A stretch of DNA of 34,348 bases from CAZXSK01 sp964642855 (GCA_964642855.1 CAZXSK010000045.1:1-34348), one strand, 5' to 3'; positions 6,888 through 14,674 are shown, numbered from the stretch's first letter. Notes: generated by a model not told the origin, from the sequence alone. Made by a program: numbers and translations.

Positions 6888-7562
6888 TCAGGGCTTCTTG
6901 GGGAAGTCCAGCATCGGCACCGGCGACACCACGCTCGTGGCGATGTTCGACAGGTGGGCAGCCACCCGCTTATAATGCCGCGCCAGCAACACGTACGCAA
7001 CCGCTTCGTCGGCATGAATGTTGTCGTGCAGCTTCAGCAACTGCTGGATGATCATGTCCGATTGCTGGCCGATGTCGCGGCAGCGGGCGATGGCCCTCTT
7101 GGCCACGGAGCTGTCGTCCTCGATGAACGCCTCCCGCGCGTGGGGGAACAGCCCGGCGACGTCGTCACGAATGCCCTTCAGGGGCTGCCAGAACTCCTGG
7201 TGCTCGAAAGGCTCAACGTAAAACTTGCCCACCTCGAAGATGTTCTTACAGTAGTCGCCAATCCTCTCGGCGTCCTTGACGACATTCATGAGCATCAGGC
7301 AGGGCAGCGCATCGCCGGGCACCGTCGCCGAGACCGTCAGGTGCGTGACGATCTTCTCGCGGATCTCCCGCTCGATGCGATTGATCTCCTGATCCCGCTG
7401 GTACAGCGGATCGGCCTGCTCGTTCCAGTCGCTTTCGCGCATCAGGACATCGCTTGCCTTCTCGAACATCCACAGGCCGGCGTCGAGCATCTCCCCCACC
7501 CTGCCCGTCAGCTCATCGAGGATATCTTTTCTGCGAAATGCGTTGATCAGTTCCTTCAGCAT
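6888..7562 (-). CDS. PhoU-domain protein
   Basis: 224 aa, all helical. Two PhoU-type three-helix repeats can be seen: about 20-110 (EQADPLYQRDQEINRIEREIREKIVTHL, then MNVVKDAERIGDYCKNIFEV) and about 115-215 (DDVAGLFPHAREAFIEDD, ARHYKRVAAHLSNIATSV). The metal-binding acidic stretches E-x3-D/E fit the family. PhoU proteins link phosphate transporters to the PhoR kinase and keep it off when phosphate is plentiful; those near Na+/Pi cotransporters are often called NptA-associated. GGGAGC stands 7 nt before the start. It lies 16 bp after the transporter gene, so the two are one transcript. Confidence 0.88.
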   Translation of the reverse strand: MLKELINAFRRKDILDELTGRVGEMLDAGLWMFEKASDVLMRESDWNEQADPLYQRDQEINRIEREIREKIVTHLTVSATVPGDALPCLMLMNVVKDAERIGDYCKNIFEVGKFYVEPFEHQEFWQPLKGIRDDVAGLFPHAREAFIEDDSSVAKRAIARCRDIGQQSDMIIQQLLKLHDNIHADEAVAYVLLARHYKRVAAHLSNIATSVVSPVPMLDFPKKP

Positions 7563-7578
7563 ATCGATGCTCCCGTAC

Positions 7579-8787
7579 CTAGCCTGCCATCAGATGTCGC
7601 GTCAGTTTCACGATCAGGATCGCCACGGAAGGCAGTATGAAAAACAGGCCCACCAGGAATCCTACAGCTACCAGCCTGCGCCGGGCGGCGATCCGCGCAA
7701 AGCCCTTTGCCAGCGAAATCGGGATGAACTGCAGCGGCCAGAAGATGGCCGTCCCGTAGATATTGAACAGGAAGTGCCCGAACGCGCATGCCACCGCGTC
7801 GGCGTTGCCCGTTCCCAAAGCCGCGAGCATCGCCGTGCAGGTCGTACCGATGTTCGCTCCCAGCGTGTACGGATAGATCTGTCGGATCTTCAGAATGCCC
7901 GCCCCCACAAGCGGAACCACCAGCGACGTCGTCACCGACGAACTCTGCACCGAGGCGGTAATGATGATTCCCACCGCAAACGCGATCCCCGGATTGCGGA
8001 ACAGCGTCCTGCTGAACGCCCCACTCAACCGGCCGTGCAGCATACTGCGCAGAATCTTGACCAGCATCGCCAGCGCCACAAACAGCAGCACCAAGGCCAG
8101 AATGGCAATGATCACACCGGAAGCGATATCGTCGGTCCCGAAGACCTTCGGCACGGTCCACTTCAGCCCGCTGCTGGGCAGGCTGAAGAACGCCTTCGCC
8201 CCGCCGATCTTCTTGGTCGGGTCCGACTCGAACCACGCGGTGTGCCCAAGCTGGATCGATGCCCACGCGGTGATGCGCGAGATGATCCCGAAAGCTGCCT
8301 CCAGAGGCAGCAGGACCATCACCGACAGCACGTTGAAGAAATCGTGGACGATCGCCCCGCCCAGCGACCGGCGGAACTCTCGCCGCCTGCGAACGTGCGC
8401 CATCGATACCAGCAGGTTCGTCACCGACGTGCCCACGTTGGCGCCCATGATGATGGGAATCGCAGCGGTCAGAGACAACTCTCCCCCGGCCACCAGGCCC
8501 ACGGTCATCGATGTGGTGAAGCTGCTGGACTGCACCAGGGAGGTCACCAACAGGCCGATGAACAGGCCCGTGAGGGGATCGGAAACCGCCGAGAACAGAT
8601 GATCCTTCAGGAACGCGTCGCCGGCAGGGTCTTTGGCCACGAGCTTCAGACCCGAGCCGATCATGCCCACCGAGGAAATGAACAGGTACAGCGCGATCAG
8701 CGCGGCCAAGGCGCGCACGAGCGATTTGAGGAGTGAACTGCCTCCGGACGGGTCGGGATGGGGCGCTTCCAACGTACTCTGCGTCAT
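7579..8787 (-). CDS. Na+/phosphate cotransporter (NptA/PNaS family)
   Basis: 402 aa with about 8-10 membrane segments. The family's inverted repeat is clear: QSSS at 86-89 with GANVGTS at 115-121, and a second QSSS at 281-284 with GANIGTT at 310-316. These form the substrate and sodium site. The loop 185-220 between the halves is longer and hydrophilic. The C-terminal PhoU domain found in some relatives (YjbB) is missing here; it is supplied by the separate gene that follows. First gene of the three-gene phosphate unit; the start ATG at 8787 has only a weak ribosome binding site. An 11-bp-periodic Pho-box-like element lies 77-109 bp upstream. Confidence 0.93.
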   Translation of the reverse strand: MTQSTLEAPHPDPSGGSSLLKSLVRALAALIALYLFISSVGMIGSGLKLVAKDPAGDAFLKDHLFSAVSDPLTGLFIGLLVTSLVQSSSFTTSMTVGLVAGGELSLTAAIPIIMGANVGTSVTNLLVSMAHVRRRREFRRSLGGAIVHDFFNVLSVMVLLPLEAAFGIISRITAWASIQLGHTAWFESDPTKKIGGAKAFFSLPSSGLKWTVPKVFGTDDIASGVIIAILALVLLFVALAMLVKILRSMLHGRLSGAFSRTLFRNPGIAFAVGIIITASVQSSSVTTSLVVPLVGAGILKIRQIYPYTLGANIGTTCTAMLAALGTGNADAVACAFGHFLFNIYGTAIFWPLQFIPISLAKGFARIAARRRLVAVGFLVGLFFILPSVAILIVKLTRHLMAG

Positions 8788-8863
8788 GGCTTGGGTAATC
8801 CCTGGATCGGGTCGCTCAACTCAGAGGGCTGGACCCTACGAATCACCCCCGGACAACGCAAGG

Positions 8864-8896
8864 GAATTGTTAAGGCGGCATGAAGGAAATGTTCAG
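8864..8896 (-). promoter_or_regulatory. Pho-box-like element, three 11-bp units
   Basis: Read on the minus strand: CTGAACATTTC (8896-8886), CTTCATGCCGC (8885-8875), CTTAACAATTC (8874-8864). Units 1 and 3 agree at 9 of 11 positions and unit 2 keeps CTT-A. PhoB/PhoP-type regulators bind direct repeats spaced by 11 bp with sequences like CTGTCAT or CTTAACA. The element sits just upstream of the transporter-phoU-phoR genes, where such control is expected. No clear -10 follows. Confidence 0.45.
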
Positions 8897-9169
8897 ACGC
8901 CCCCCTTACCCTCGCCTCAAGGCCCCTACCCACACGAAATTCGCAGCCTCACACGATCTTCACAAAACGCACCCGGACCAGCCCCTTGTTGACATCTGTT
9001 GACAAACGGATTCAGGATGCAGATTGATCGCCCACAAAGTACCTTATAGACAATACTTATGCATACGTGATTTTGTCGCACATATCCAGCCGTAAGGCCA
9101 GCGCCTCCAAGCGGGAAGGCGGTGGGGTTTCGTCGCTCAGACAAACCCATTTCCAGCCCCTTTCTCCCC
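8897..9169. other. Gene-free spacer between divergent units
   Basis: No protein gene is supported here. The stretch is AT-richer than its surroundings around 8985-9080. It holds a tandem GTTGACA (8988-8994 and 8998-9004, 10-bp period); the second copy has the -35 consensus TTGACA on the plus strand but no good -10 at the right distance. TATAGA (9045-9050) is another isolated box. It may be a regulator-binding region for the PEP-CTERM gene downstream. Confidence 0.35.
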
Positions 9170-9198
9170 TTGTCAACTTCGCCTTTGGCGCATATGCT
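9170..9198 (+). promoter_or_regulatory. Promoter of the second PEP-CTERM gene
   Basis: TTGTCA (9170-9175), 17-bp spacer, TATGCT (9193-9198). Predicted start near 9205, giving a 100-nt leader to the ATG at 9305. Confidence 0.45.
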
Positions 9199-9220
9199 GG
9201 GAAAACTACCGGAGGGCTGA

Positions 9221-9283
9221 ATGACGACGCTTGCTCGGCAGATCCGAGGGGTCGCTCAAACAGCTTGTTTTCGTACTTTGTGA
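9221..9283 (+). CDS. Possible 20-aa leader peptide (uORF)
   Basis: An ATG at 9221 stands 4 nt after GGAGGG (9211-9216), just after the predicted transcription start. The frame encodes a 20-aa peptide (MTTLARQIRGV then AQTACFRTL) and stops with TGA 21 bp before the ATG of the PEP-CTERM gene, close to that gene's own site GGGAGGAAA. The placement would allow translational coupling or attenuation. The peptide itself has no recognisable feature. Confidence 0.3.
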   Translation: MTTLARQIRGVAQTACFRTL

Positions 9284-9304
9284 TTACGAGGGAGGAAATA
9301 CATC

Positions 9305-10015
9305 ATGTACCGTTTCACCATCTCTGCGTTGCTGATGCTCGCAACGGCAGGCAGTGCCCTGGCAGCCAGTGACAGCGTCCGGGCGGAGTATTCCCACATG
9401 GCCCCGGGGTACAAGGTCGTCAGTATCGCAGGCCACGGTTCTGTTTACGCCGGCTTCAGTCAGTTCGTCGCTGACAAGTCCCACCCCGATACCCAGGGAC
9501 TCGGGCTGGAGCTTGACGACGTCTTCGGCGCCTACTGCATCGATATCAACCAGGCGATCAACTTCAACTATACCGGCACCTGGAATATCGAACCCCTTCC
9601 TTCCGCTCCGATCCCGGGCGTTGGGATGGGACCGGTCAAGGCCGAACTGCTCCGCCGACTGTGGAACGACCACTTCGAGGCCTCGGCTGCCTTCCAGGTG
9701 GCGGTCTGGGAAATCGTCAACGAATACGACCTGGGATATCTGAATGTCACGAGCGGTGATTTCCGCCTGAACTGGGGCCTGAACTCCGCCCAGCGAACGA
9801 AGGTGCACGGCTGGTTCGACGCCATCACCGACCCCGGCTATGGCACGCAGATCGATACGCGTGACTTCGCCCTGACCTCTTCGGGAACACAGGACTTCAT
9901 GATTGTCCTGCCCCCCGAGGAACAGTCGGTCATTCCCGAGCCGATCACCATGGTCGGCCTGGCGATGAGTGCCGCAGCTGCCGGCGGATATCTCCGCCGT
10001 CGACGCGCCGCCTGA
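9305..10015 (+). CDS. PEP-CTERM protein with thioester-domain-like Cys/Gln signature
   Basis: 236 aa. Signal peptide 1-20 (ends SALA|AS). PEP-CTERM tail at 210-236: IPEP, hydrophobic VGLAMSAAAAGGYL, RRRR end, so exported and processed by an exosortase-type enzyme. The middle has YCIDIN with Cys78 and, later, AAFQVAVWEIVNEYD with Gln131; the pair resembles the Cys and the Q-x-A-hydrophobic-W segment that form an internal thioester in surface adhesion (TQXA-type) domains. This is my inference from motif shape. Good ribosome site GGGAGGAAA and clean signal peptide fix the start. Followed by a strong terminator; monocistronic apart from the possible leader peptide. Confidence 0.88.
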   Translation: MYRFTISALLMLATAGSALAASDSVRAEYSHMAPGYKVVSIAGHGSVYAGFSQFVADKSHPDTQGLGLELDDVFGAYCIDINQAINFNYTGTWNIEPLPSAPIPGVGMGPVKAELLRRLWNDHFEASAAFQVAVWEIVNEYDLGYLNVTSGDFRLNWGLNSAQRTKVHGWFDAITDPGYGTQIDTRDFALTSSGTQDFMIVLPPEEQSVIPEPITMVGLAMSAAAAGGYLRRRRAA

Positions 10016-10047
10016 CCCCCAGGGACAGGCATAAACAGCAGTCCCCC

Positions 10048-10080
10048 AGGGCGACCTGCTGCCCCCCGGCAGGTCGCCCT
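10048..10080 (+). terminator. Terminator after the second PEP-CTERM gene
   Basis: Perfect 12-bp inverted repeat AGGGCGACCTGC (10048-10059) / GCAGGTCGCCCT (10069-10080), 9-nt loop, followed by TCCCTGT. It lies 32 bp after the stop codon. The U tract is weak but the stem is very stable. Confidence 0.7.
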
Positions 10081-10117
10081 TCCCTGTGCGCCGCCACCTC
10101 CGGCAGACGGTTTTCGT

Positions 10118-10147
10118 TTGCAAACGCCAGCGGACGCGGTCGATAAT
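10118..10147 (+). promoter_or_regulatory. Promoter of the lipoprotein / UVR-motif operon
   Basis: TTGCAA (10118-10123), 18-bp spacer, GATAAT (10142-10147). Start near 10154; leader about 91 nt to the ATG at 10245. Confidence 0.45.
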
Positions 10148-10244
10148 GCCCGCGACGCGTTCTCGACCCTTGAGGTCACCGAGCGCTTGTCCCGCAGGCA
10201 CATCGGCCCGGAGCCTGCGAAAGCAGTGCAGCAAGGAGGTACCC

Positions 10245-10991
10245 ATGAAGCGATCAGCACTGGCAGGTCTGACACTGGCTCTGGTAGCCCTCACAATGGC
10301 AGGCTGCCCCCACATGGGAGCAGACGACGACCACTCGAATGTTCCACCGGCCGTGATGCGCAGCTTGGACGCCAGCGGCGGAATGGGCCTCTGGTCCAAC
10401 GTTCGCAAGATCGACGGACAGGCCGTGCTGACCGTCCATGCCGAAGGCCCCGGGGCCTATGTCACCAACATTCGCTTCCGCGCCGACCTTCCCAGGGGCA
10501 CTATCCAGGCCGAAGCCTACGGTGGGCAGGGACTCTGGACTGCCACGGTCGACCGCTTCGGCCGGGGCGATTTCCGTCAGACCGACGATGGCGTGATTCC
10601 GGTGGATCCCAATCGGATCACGGGTGCCCTCGGGGCGCTGGTCTATCGGCTCTACGGGCCGATGAACCTGGTTTCCGGCATCGACCAGCCCGGCGGATCG
10701 GAACTGGCACGCGTAGACGGTCGATCGCTGGTCCGGGTAGGGGTCACCAACAGCCCCCTCGACATCAAGGCCTATTACTTCAGCCAATCCAGCGACCTGC
10801 TTCAACTGGTCACGGAGGGAGGCGATGCCCGAGGCGAGTGGGGCAGCGTGACCCTCTATGAAAACTACCAGAAATTGCCCTGCGGCCGGACCTGGCCGAT
10901 GACCGTTCGCGCCGTGGACATCGGACAATACGTTCTGCTGTCCGACAAGCCATTGTGGGAGATCGAGCTGACTCGCGTTAGGATTCCGTAG
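10245..10991 (+). CDS. Lipoprotein of unknown function
   Basis: 248 aa. Lipoprotein signal 1-20 with lipobox TMAG-C21; AAGGAGG 6 nt before the ATG fixes the start. The body begins VMRSLDASGGMGLWSNVRKIDGQAVLTVH and continues with many short beta strands (AYVTNIRFRADLPRGTIQAEAYGGQGLWTATV, SDLLQLVTEGGDARGEWGSVTLYENYQKL). The repeated pattern of a helix, 'glycine-W' and then beta strands resembles LolA/LolB-like or outer-membrane-lipoprotein-sorting folds, but the match is not strong enough to name it. Probably anchored at a membrane facing the periplasm. First gene of a two-gene unit with the UVR-motif gene 34 bp downstream. Confidence 0.8.
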   Translation: MKRSALAGLTLALVALTMAGCPHMGADDDHSNVPPAVMRSLDASGGMGLWSNVRKIDGQAVLTVHAEGPGAYVTNIRFRADLPRGTIQAEAYGGQGLWTATVDRFGRGDFRQTDDGVIPVDPNRITGALGALVYRLYGPMNLVSGIDQPGGSELARVDGRSLVRVGVTNSPLDIKAYYFSQSSDLLQLVTEGGDARGEWGSVTLYENYQKLPCGRTWPMTVRAVDIGQYVLLSDKPLWEIELTRVRIP

Positions 10992-11025
10992 TACGCGAGA
11001 CTTCCCCAAACCTGCCGAGTTCGTC

Positions 11026-11793
11026 ATGAGTCTGGACATCAGCGACATCCTCCAGGAGTGGCCCTTCGAGCCCGGACAGCTCAACGTTCGCAAGATCCGC
11101 GGCAAGGACGGCGAGGAGAAAATCCAACTTCGGCTGGATCTGGGATTGCTGCAGATGGAGACCTCAGGCCGGCCCGACGGGCAGAGACCGCACGGATTCG
11201 AATCGCTGCTGGAGTACTACGAAGACAAGCTCGAGAAGCACCGCCGCACGAAGGGGGCCGATCGCGACTTTCACCTCAGCGAGTACGATTGCGAACTGCT
11301 TCGGGCTGAGGGAGTGATGTACTACCATCGGTATCTTGCCGCGTTTGTGCTCGAAGACTACCGCACCGTCATCCAGGACACGTCACGCAATCTCTGCCTG
11401 TTCGACTTCTGCCGGGAGTACGCCCGGGAAGAACCCGACCGGACGGTCATGGAACGGTATCGGCCTTACGTGCTGATGATGCGTGCCCGGGCGAGGGCCC
11501 ACCTGGCGATCGACGAGGGACAGCCGGAATCGGCGCTCACTGCGGTGCGCAACGGCATCGAGAAGATCGAACGATTCATCGAGGACTTCTGCGACGGACC
11601 TTCCCCGTTCACCGGCGAGTTGGACATCCTCCAGTCCATGGAGAAAGACATCGAAGACCGCACCCCGACCGACCCGATCCGCCAGATCCGGCGAGACCTC
11701 AATCGGGCCGTCCGCGAAGAACGCTACGAGGAAGCCGCCCGGCTGCACGATCAACTCGAGGGACTCATCGGCCGGCAGAACCCCCGCCTGTAA
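11026..11793 (+). CDS. UvrB/UvrC-motif protein with helical repeat body
   Basis: 255 aa, cytosolic. Residues about 218-250 (PIRQIRRDLNRAVREERYEEAARLHDQLEGL) are a clear UVR motif, the helical hairpin by which UvrB and UvrC bind each other; it also occurs in McsA and ClpC. The rest starts with a small beta part (LNVRKIRGKDGEEKIQLRLDLGLLQME) followed by helices with TPR-like spacing (LLEYYEDKLEKHRR, LRAEGVMYYHRYLAAFVLEDY, MRARARAHLAIDEGQPESALTAVRNGIEKIERFIEDF). No nuclease or zinc motif, so it is not UvrC or McsA. Likely an adaptor protein. The ribosome site is weak; the first ATG after the upstream stop was taken. Confidence 0.8.
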   Translation: MSLDISDILQEWPFEPGQLNVRKIRGKDGEEKIQLRLDLGLLQMETSGRPDGQRPHGFESLLEYYEDKLEKHRRTKGADRDFHLSEYDCELLRAEGVMYYHRYLAAFVLEDYRTVIQDTSRNLCLFDFCREYAREEPDRTVMERYRPYVLMMRARARAHLAIDEGQPESALTAVRNGIEKIERFIEDFCDGPSPFTGELDILQSMEKDIEDRTPTDPIRQIRRDLNRAVREERYEEAARLHDQLEGLIGRQNPRL

Positions 11794-11853
11794 AGTCGCT
11801 TCACCGCAAGGGCGACCCGCCTCCCTGGCTTTCCACGTGCGCTTCGGAAGGAA

Positions 11854-11882
11854 TTGCTTCCCCCTCCCGGCGATGATACAAT
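11854..11882 (+). promoter_or_regulatory. Promoter of the thiC transcript
   Basis: TTGCTT (11854-11859), 17-bp spacer, TACAAT (11877-11882). Predicted start at about 11889-11890, only a few nt before the first helix of the TPP riboswitch, which is the expected arrangement. Confidence 0.65.
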
Positions 11883-11893
11883 GCGCACAATCG

Positions 11894-11988
11894 TTCACTA
11901 GGGGCGCCCCGACAGATCGGGGCTGAGAGGACCCTCGGAACCTGATCAACGAACCCGCCAGGCGGCGTGAGTTGCGTAGGAAAGTGGA
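11894..11988 (+). promoter_or_regulatory. TPP riboswitch (THI element)
   Basis: Conserved blocks of the thiamine pyrophosphate aptamer are in order: the P1 strand TTCACT (11894-11899), GGGGCGCCCC (11901-11910), CTGAGA (11923-11928), GGACCCT, GAACCTGATC (11938-11947), and the late part GCGTAGGAAAGTGG ending near 11988. P1 closes as TTCACT with AGTGGA (11983-11988). The long P3 region (11905-11922) is short and GC-rich. The element is directly followed by a terminator-like hairpin and thiC, so it should switch off thiC when TPP is high. Confidence 0.93.
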
Positions 11989-12021
11989 CGGACCGCAGCG
12001 CGATTGCTTGTGCTTCCGATC

Positions 12022-12050
12022 CGGCCGCGATATCCCGCGGCCGATTGTTT
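12022..12050 (+). terminator. Riboswitch-controlled terminator in the thiC leader
   Basis: Perfect 8-bp stem CGGCCGCG (12022-12029) / CGCGGCCG (12036-12043), loop ATATCC, then ATTGTTTG. It lies 33 nt after the aptamer and 37 nt before the thiC start. This supports control by transcription termination. A second small stem CCGGCC/GGCCGG (about 12060-12073) lies before the ribosome site and could add translational control. Confidence 0.6.
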
Positions 12051-12087
12051 GCGCACCACCCGGCCCAGGCCGGCAGCAGGGAATACC

Positions 12088-13401
12088 ATGACGCAATACA
12101 CCGAGGCACTGGAAGGAACCGTCACGCCGGCGATGCGCCGCGTCGCCGAAAGAGAAGGACTCGACGAAACGCTCATCCGCGACGAGATCGCCGCGGGACG
12201 GGCTGTAATCCCCGCCAACCGACTTCATCTCGACGCCGACGGCGAGAAATGCATCGGGCTCGATCCGTGCGGAATCGGCCGGGCCCTGTCGACAAAGATC
12301 AACGCCAACATCGGCGCTTCGCCCCTGAGCAGTTGCAGGGACCAGGAACTGCTCAAGCTGCAGTGGGCAGTCAAGTACGGCGCCGACGCGGTGATGGACC
12401 TGTCCACCGGAGGTGACCTCGACGACATCCGCCGACACCTGATCGACCGGTCCACGGTCCCAATCGGCACCGTGCCGCTGTATTCGATGATCGTCGAGAC
12501 GCCCATCGAAGAGCTCACCTGCGACGATATCCTCGCGACCGTACACAAGCAGGCCCGCCAGGGCGTGGACTTCTTCACGCTGCACATGGGCGTTCTCCGC
12601 GAGCACCTGCCGCTGGTCGAGAAACGCAGAATGGGCATCGTCTCGCGGGGCGGAAGCCTGCTGGCCAAGTGGATGGTGCATAACAACCGCCAGAACCCCA
12701 TGTACGAGCTGTTCGACGAGATCTCCGCCATCTGCCGCGAGTACGACGTGACGTACTCCCTAGGCGACGGCCTCAGGCCGGGCTGCCTGGCCGACGCGTC
12801 CGACGAAGCGCAGTTCGCGGAGCTCGATGTGCTGGGCGAACTGGTCCAGCGTTCGCGCGAAGCCGGCGTGCAGGTGATGGTCGAAGGCCCGGGACACGTG
12901 CCGTTCGACCAGATCGAGATGAACATGAAACGCCAGGAACAGGTCTGCGACGGGGCCCCCTTCTACGTGCTCGGGCCGATCGTCACCGACATGTTCCCTG
13001 GGTACGACCACATCACCTCGGCGATCGGCGCGACCGCGGCTGCTGTTCACGGCGCGAGCTTCCTCTGCTACGTCACGCCATCGGAACACCTGGCCTTGCC
13101 CACCCCGGAAGACGTCCGCCAGGGTTGCGTGGCATACAGGATTGCCGCCCACGCAGCCGACGTCGCCCGAGGCCTGCCCGGCGCACGCGACCGTGACGAC
13201 GCCATCTCCGACGCCCGCGCCACGTTCGACTGGAAGCGGCAGTTCGAACTGGCGTTCGACCCCCAAGCCGCACGCGAGATCCGCAGCCGGGACGGCGAAG
13301 ACGACGCCGAATACTGCTCGATGTGCGGCAAGGACTGGTGCGCGATGCGCCTCTCGCGCGAGGTGGTCGAGTCGTCGCGCAAGTCGCCTTCTCGTTCCTG
13401 A
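12088..13401 (+). CDS. thiC: Phosphomethylpyrimidine synthase ThiC
   Basis: 437 aa, the short bacterial form without the long N-terminal extension of the E. coli enzyme. A radical-SAM enzyme turning aminoimidazole ribotide into HMP phosphate for thiamine. Seen: the AIR-binding barrel with NANIGASPL, KYGADAVMDLSTGGDL, TVPLYSM, FFTLHMGV, MGIVSRGGS, SLGDGLRPGCLADA, VEGPGHVPFDQIEMN, LGPIVTDMFPGYDHITSAIG, and the C-terminal 4Fe-4S motif CSMCGKDWC (CX2CX4C). The ATG at 12088 follows GCAGGGAA and lies after the riboswitch leader. It stands alone; no other thi gene is in the window. Confidence 0.98.
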   Translation: MTQYTEALEGTVTPAMRRVAEREGLDETLIRDEIAAGRAVIPANRLHLDADGEKCIGLDPCGIGRALSTKINANIGASPLSSCRDQELLKLQWAVKYGADAVMDLSTGGDLDDIRRHLIDRSTVPIGTVPLYSMIVETPIEELTCDDILATVHKQARQGVDFFTLHMGVLREHLPLVEKRRMGIVSRGGSLLAKWMVHNNRQNPMYELFDEISAICREYDVTYSLGDGLRPGCLADASDEAQFAELDVLGELVQRSREAGVQVMVEGPGHVPFDQIEMNMKRQEQVCDGAPFYVLGPIVTDMFPGYDHITSAIGATAAAVHGASFLCYVTPSEHLALPTPEDVRQGCVAYRIAAHAADVARGLPGARDRDDAISDARATFDWKRQFELAFDPQAAREIRSRDGEDDAEYCSMCGKDWCAMRLSREVVESSRKSPSRS

Positions 13402-13462
13402 CCTGCCCCGTCAAGTCGGGGGCGATCCTTCCGATCGTCTGCCTGTTCACTGAAGCGAATGC

Positions 13463-13491
13463 TTGTGCAGCCCCCCGCCCGGCAGTACAGT
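13463..13491 (+). promoter_or_regulatory. Promoter of the PAP2 lipoprotein gene
   Basis: TTGTGC (13463-13468), 17-bp spacer, TACAGT (13486-13491). Predicted start near 13498, leader about 100 nt. Confidence 0.5.
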
Positions 13492-13597
13492 ACGCCCGGT
13501 TAGGATCATCAGGGCCCTGCAGGGAAAAGCATCTCAGGCTATCGCTTCAGCCAGGGCTTCCCGCAGGCCTGCATGCACGCAAGGAAGGAGCATCGGC

Positions 13598-14674
13598 ATG
13601 ACCAGGAACACATCGCTCGCAGCGGCGCTGCTGGCAGCAGCGCTTACGTTCGCAGGATGCAATCGCTGCCAGTTCGGCGGGGAAATCCAGTACGACCTCC
13701 AGACGTATGCCAGCCGGGCAGCGGGAGACGATTCACCCGGCGAACCAGCCGGCGAGGCCGAATCGGCCGACCGGGTGGCGCTGGATGCGACCGGTCCGAC
13801 CCCCTGGTTGGCGGCCGGCAGTGAGCTTGCCTCCGAACTGTCAAGCCTGAACGGATCTGCCGTGGTGTATTCGGTCGAGGCGGACGACGGAACATCGGAC
13901 CCCTCGGACGATCCAACCATTCGTGAAGACAAGCCTTACGTGCCCTACGAGCAGCGCATCGGTCCGGCGTATCCGGGCGACTGGCTGCATTCCTTCGGCC
14001 GGGACGCCAAGGAGTTCCTCCCGATGGTGTGGGACGACACCAAGGCGGTGGCGACCAATCCGGGTGCCCTGGTGCTGCTCGGGTCGGCCGGTGCGGCGGG
14101 CATTGCGTTGTCAGGCCCGCGGGGCAACGACCAGGTCGAGCGTCACTTCTCCCGCAACGGCGGGCAGCTCAGCGATTTCTGGGACACTGTCGGCGACGTC
14201 GGCGGCAACCCGGGCGTGCACTTTGCAGTGGCCGGTGCGATGTACTTCGGCTCGCTCGCAACCGAAGACAACAAGACCTACGAAGTGTCCAAATCGATGC
14301 TCAGTGCCCTGTCGATCAACGGCTTGGCGACGCTGGGTCTCAAGGCCGCTGCGCGGACCGAGAGCCCCAACGGCGACGAATACGGCTGGCCCAGCGGGCA
14401 CACCTCCAGCAGCTTCTGCTTTGCTGCCGTCATGTACGAACATTACGGGCCGGAGGTCGGCCTTCCGCTGTATGCGTTCGCCGCATTTGTGGGCTACGAG
14501 CGCATCGACGCCCGCAACCATGACTTCCACGACGTGATCTCCGGCGCGCTGATCGGCATGGCGATCGGCCACGCCGTCGCGCAGAACCATGAGATGAAGG
14601 TGCTGGGCATGGACGTGCTGCCCTACAGCGACGGAAAGGGCACGGTCGGGCTGCTGCTGACTCGTGGGTTCTAG
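13598..14674 (+). CDS. PAP2-superfamily phosphatase, lipoprotein
   Basis: 358 aa. Lipoprotein signal 1-20, lipobox TFAG-C21; AAGGAAGGAG 7 nt before the ATG. Residues 22-115 are an acidic, low-complexity linker. The PAP2 (acid phosphatase/vanadium haloperoxidase) core follows: motif 1 as K249-AAA-R253-TESPNG, motif 2 W-PSGH-TSSSF (PSGH 265-268), and motif 3 R302-x5-H308-x3-D312 in ERIDARNHDFHD. Hydrophobic helices around 157-172, 208-222 and 236-250. Catalytic His268 and His308 are present, so it should be active, perhaps on lipid phosphates at the envelope. The motif-1 spacing (K-x3-R) is shorter than the textbook K-x6-R. Confidence 0.9.
   Translation: MTRNTSLAAALLAAALTFAGCNRCQFGGEIQYDLQTYASRAAGDDSPGEPAGEAESADRVALDATGPTPWLAAGSELASELSSLNGSAVVYSVEADDGTSDPSDDPTIREDKPYVPYEQRIGPAYPGDWLHSFGRDAKEFLPMVWDDTKAVATNPGALVLLGSAGAAGIALSGPRGNDQVERHFSRNGGQLSDFWDTVGDVGGNPGVHFAVAGAMYFGSLATEDNKTYEVSKSMLSALSINGLATLGLKAAARTESPNGDEYGWPSGHTSSSFCFAAVMYEHYGPEVGLPLYAFAAFVGYERIDARNHDFHDVISGALIGMAIGHAVAQNHEMKVLGMDVLPYSDGKGTVGLLLTRGF

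Noticed and set aside
5119..6975. Long open frame (about 618 codons) antisense to the PhoR-like gene
   Set aside because: It is the mirror of a high-GC coding sequence with a clear histidine kinase on the other strand; no domain or ribosome site.
10086..10244. Upstream extension of the lipoprotein gene
   Set aside because: It would bury the signal peptide; the ATG at 10245 has AAGGAGG and begins a normal lipoprotein signal.
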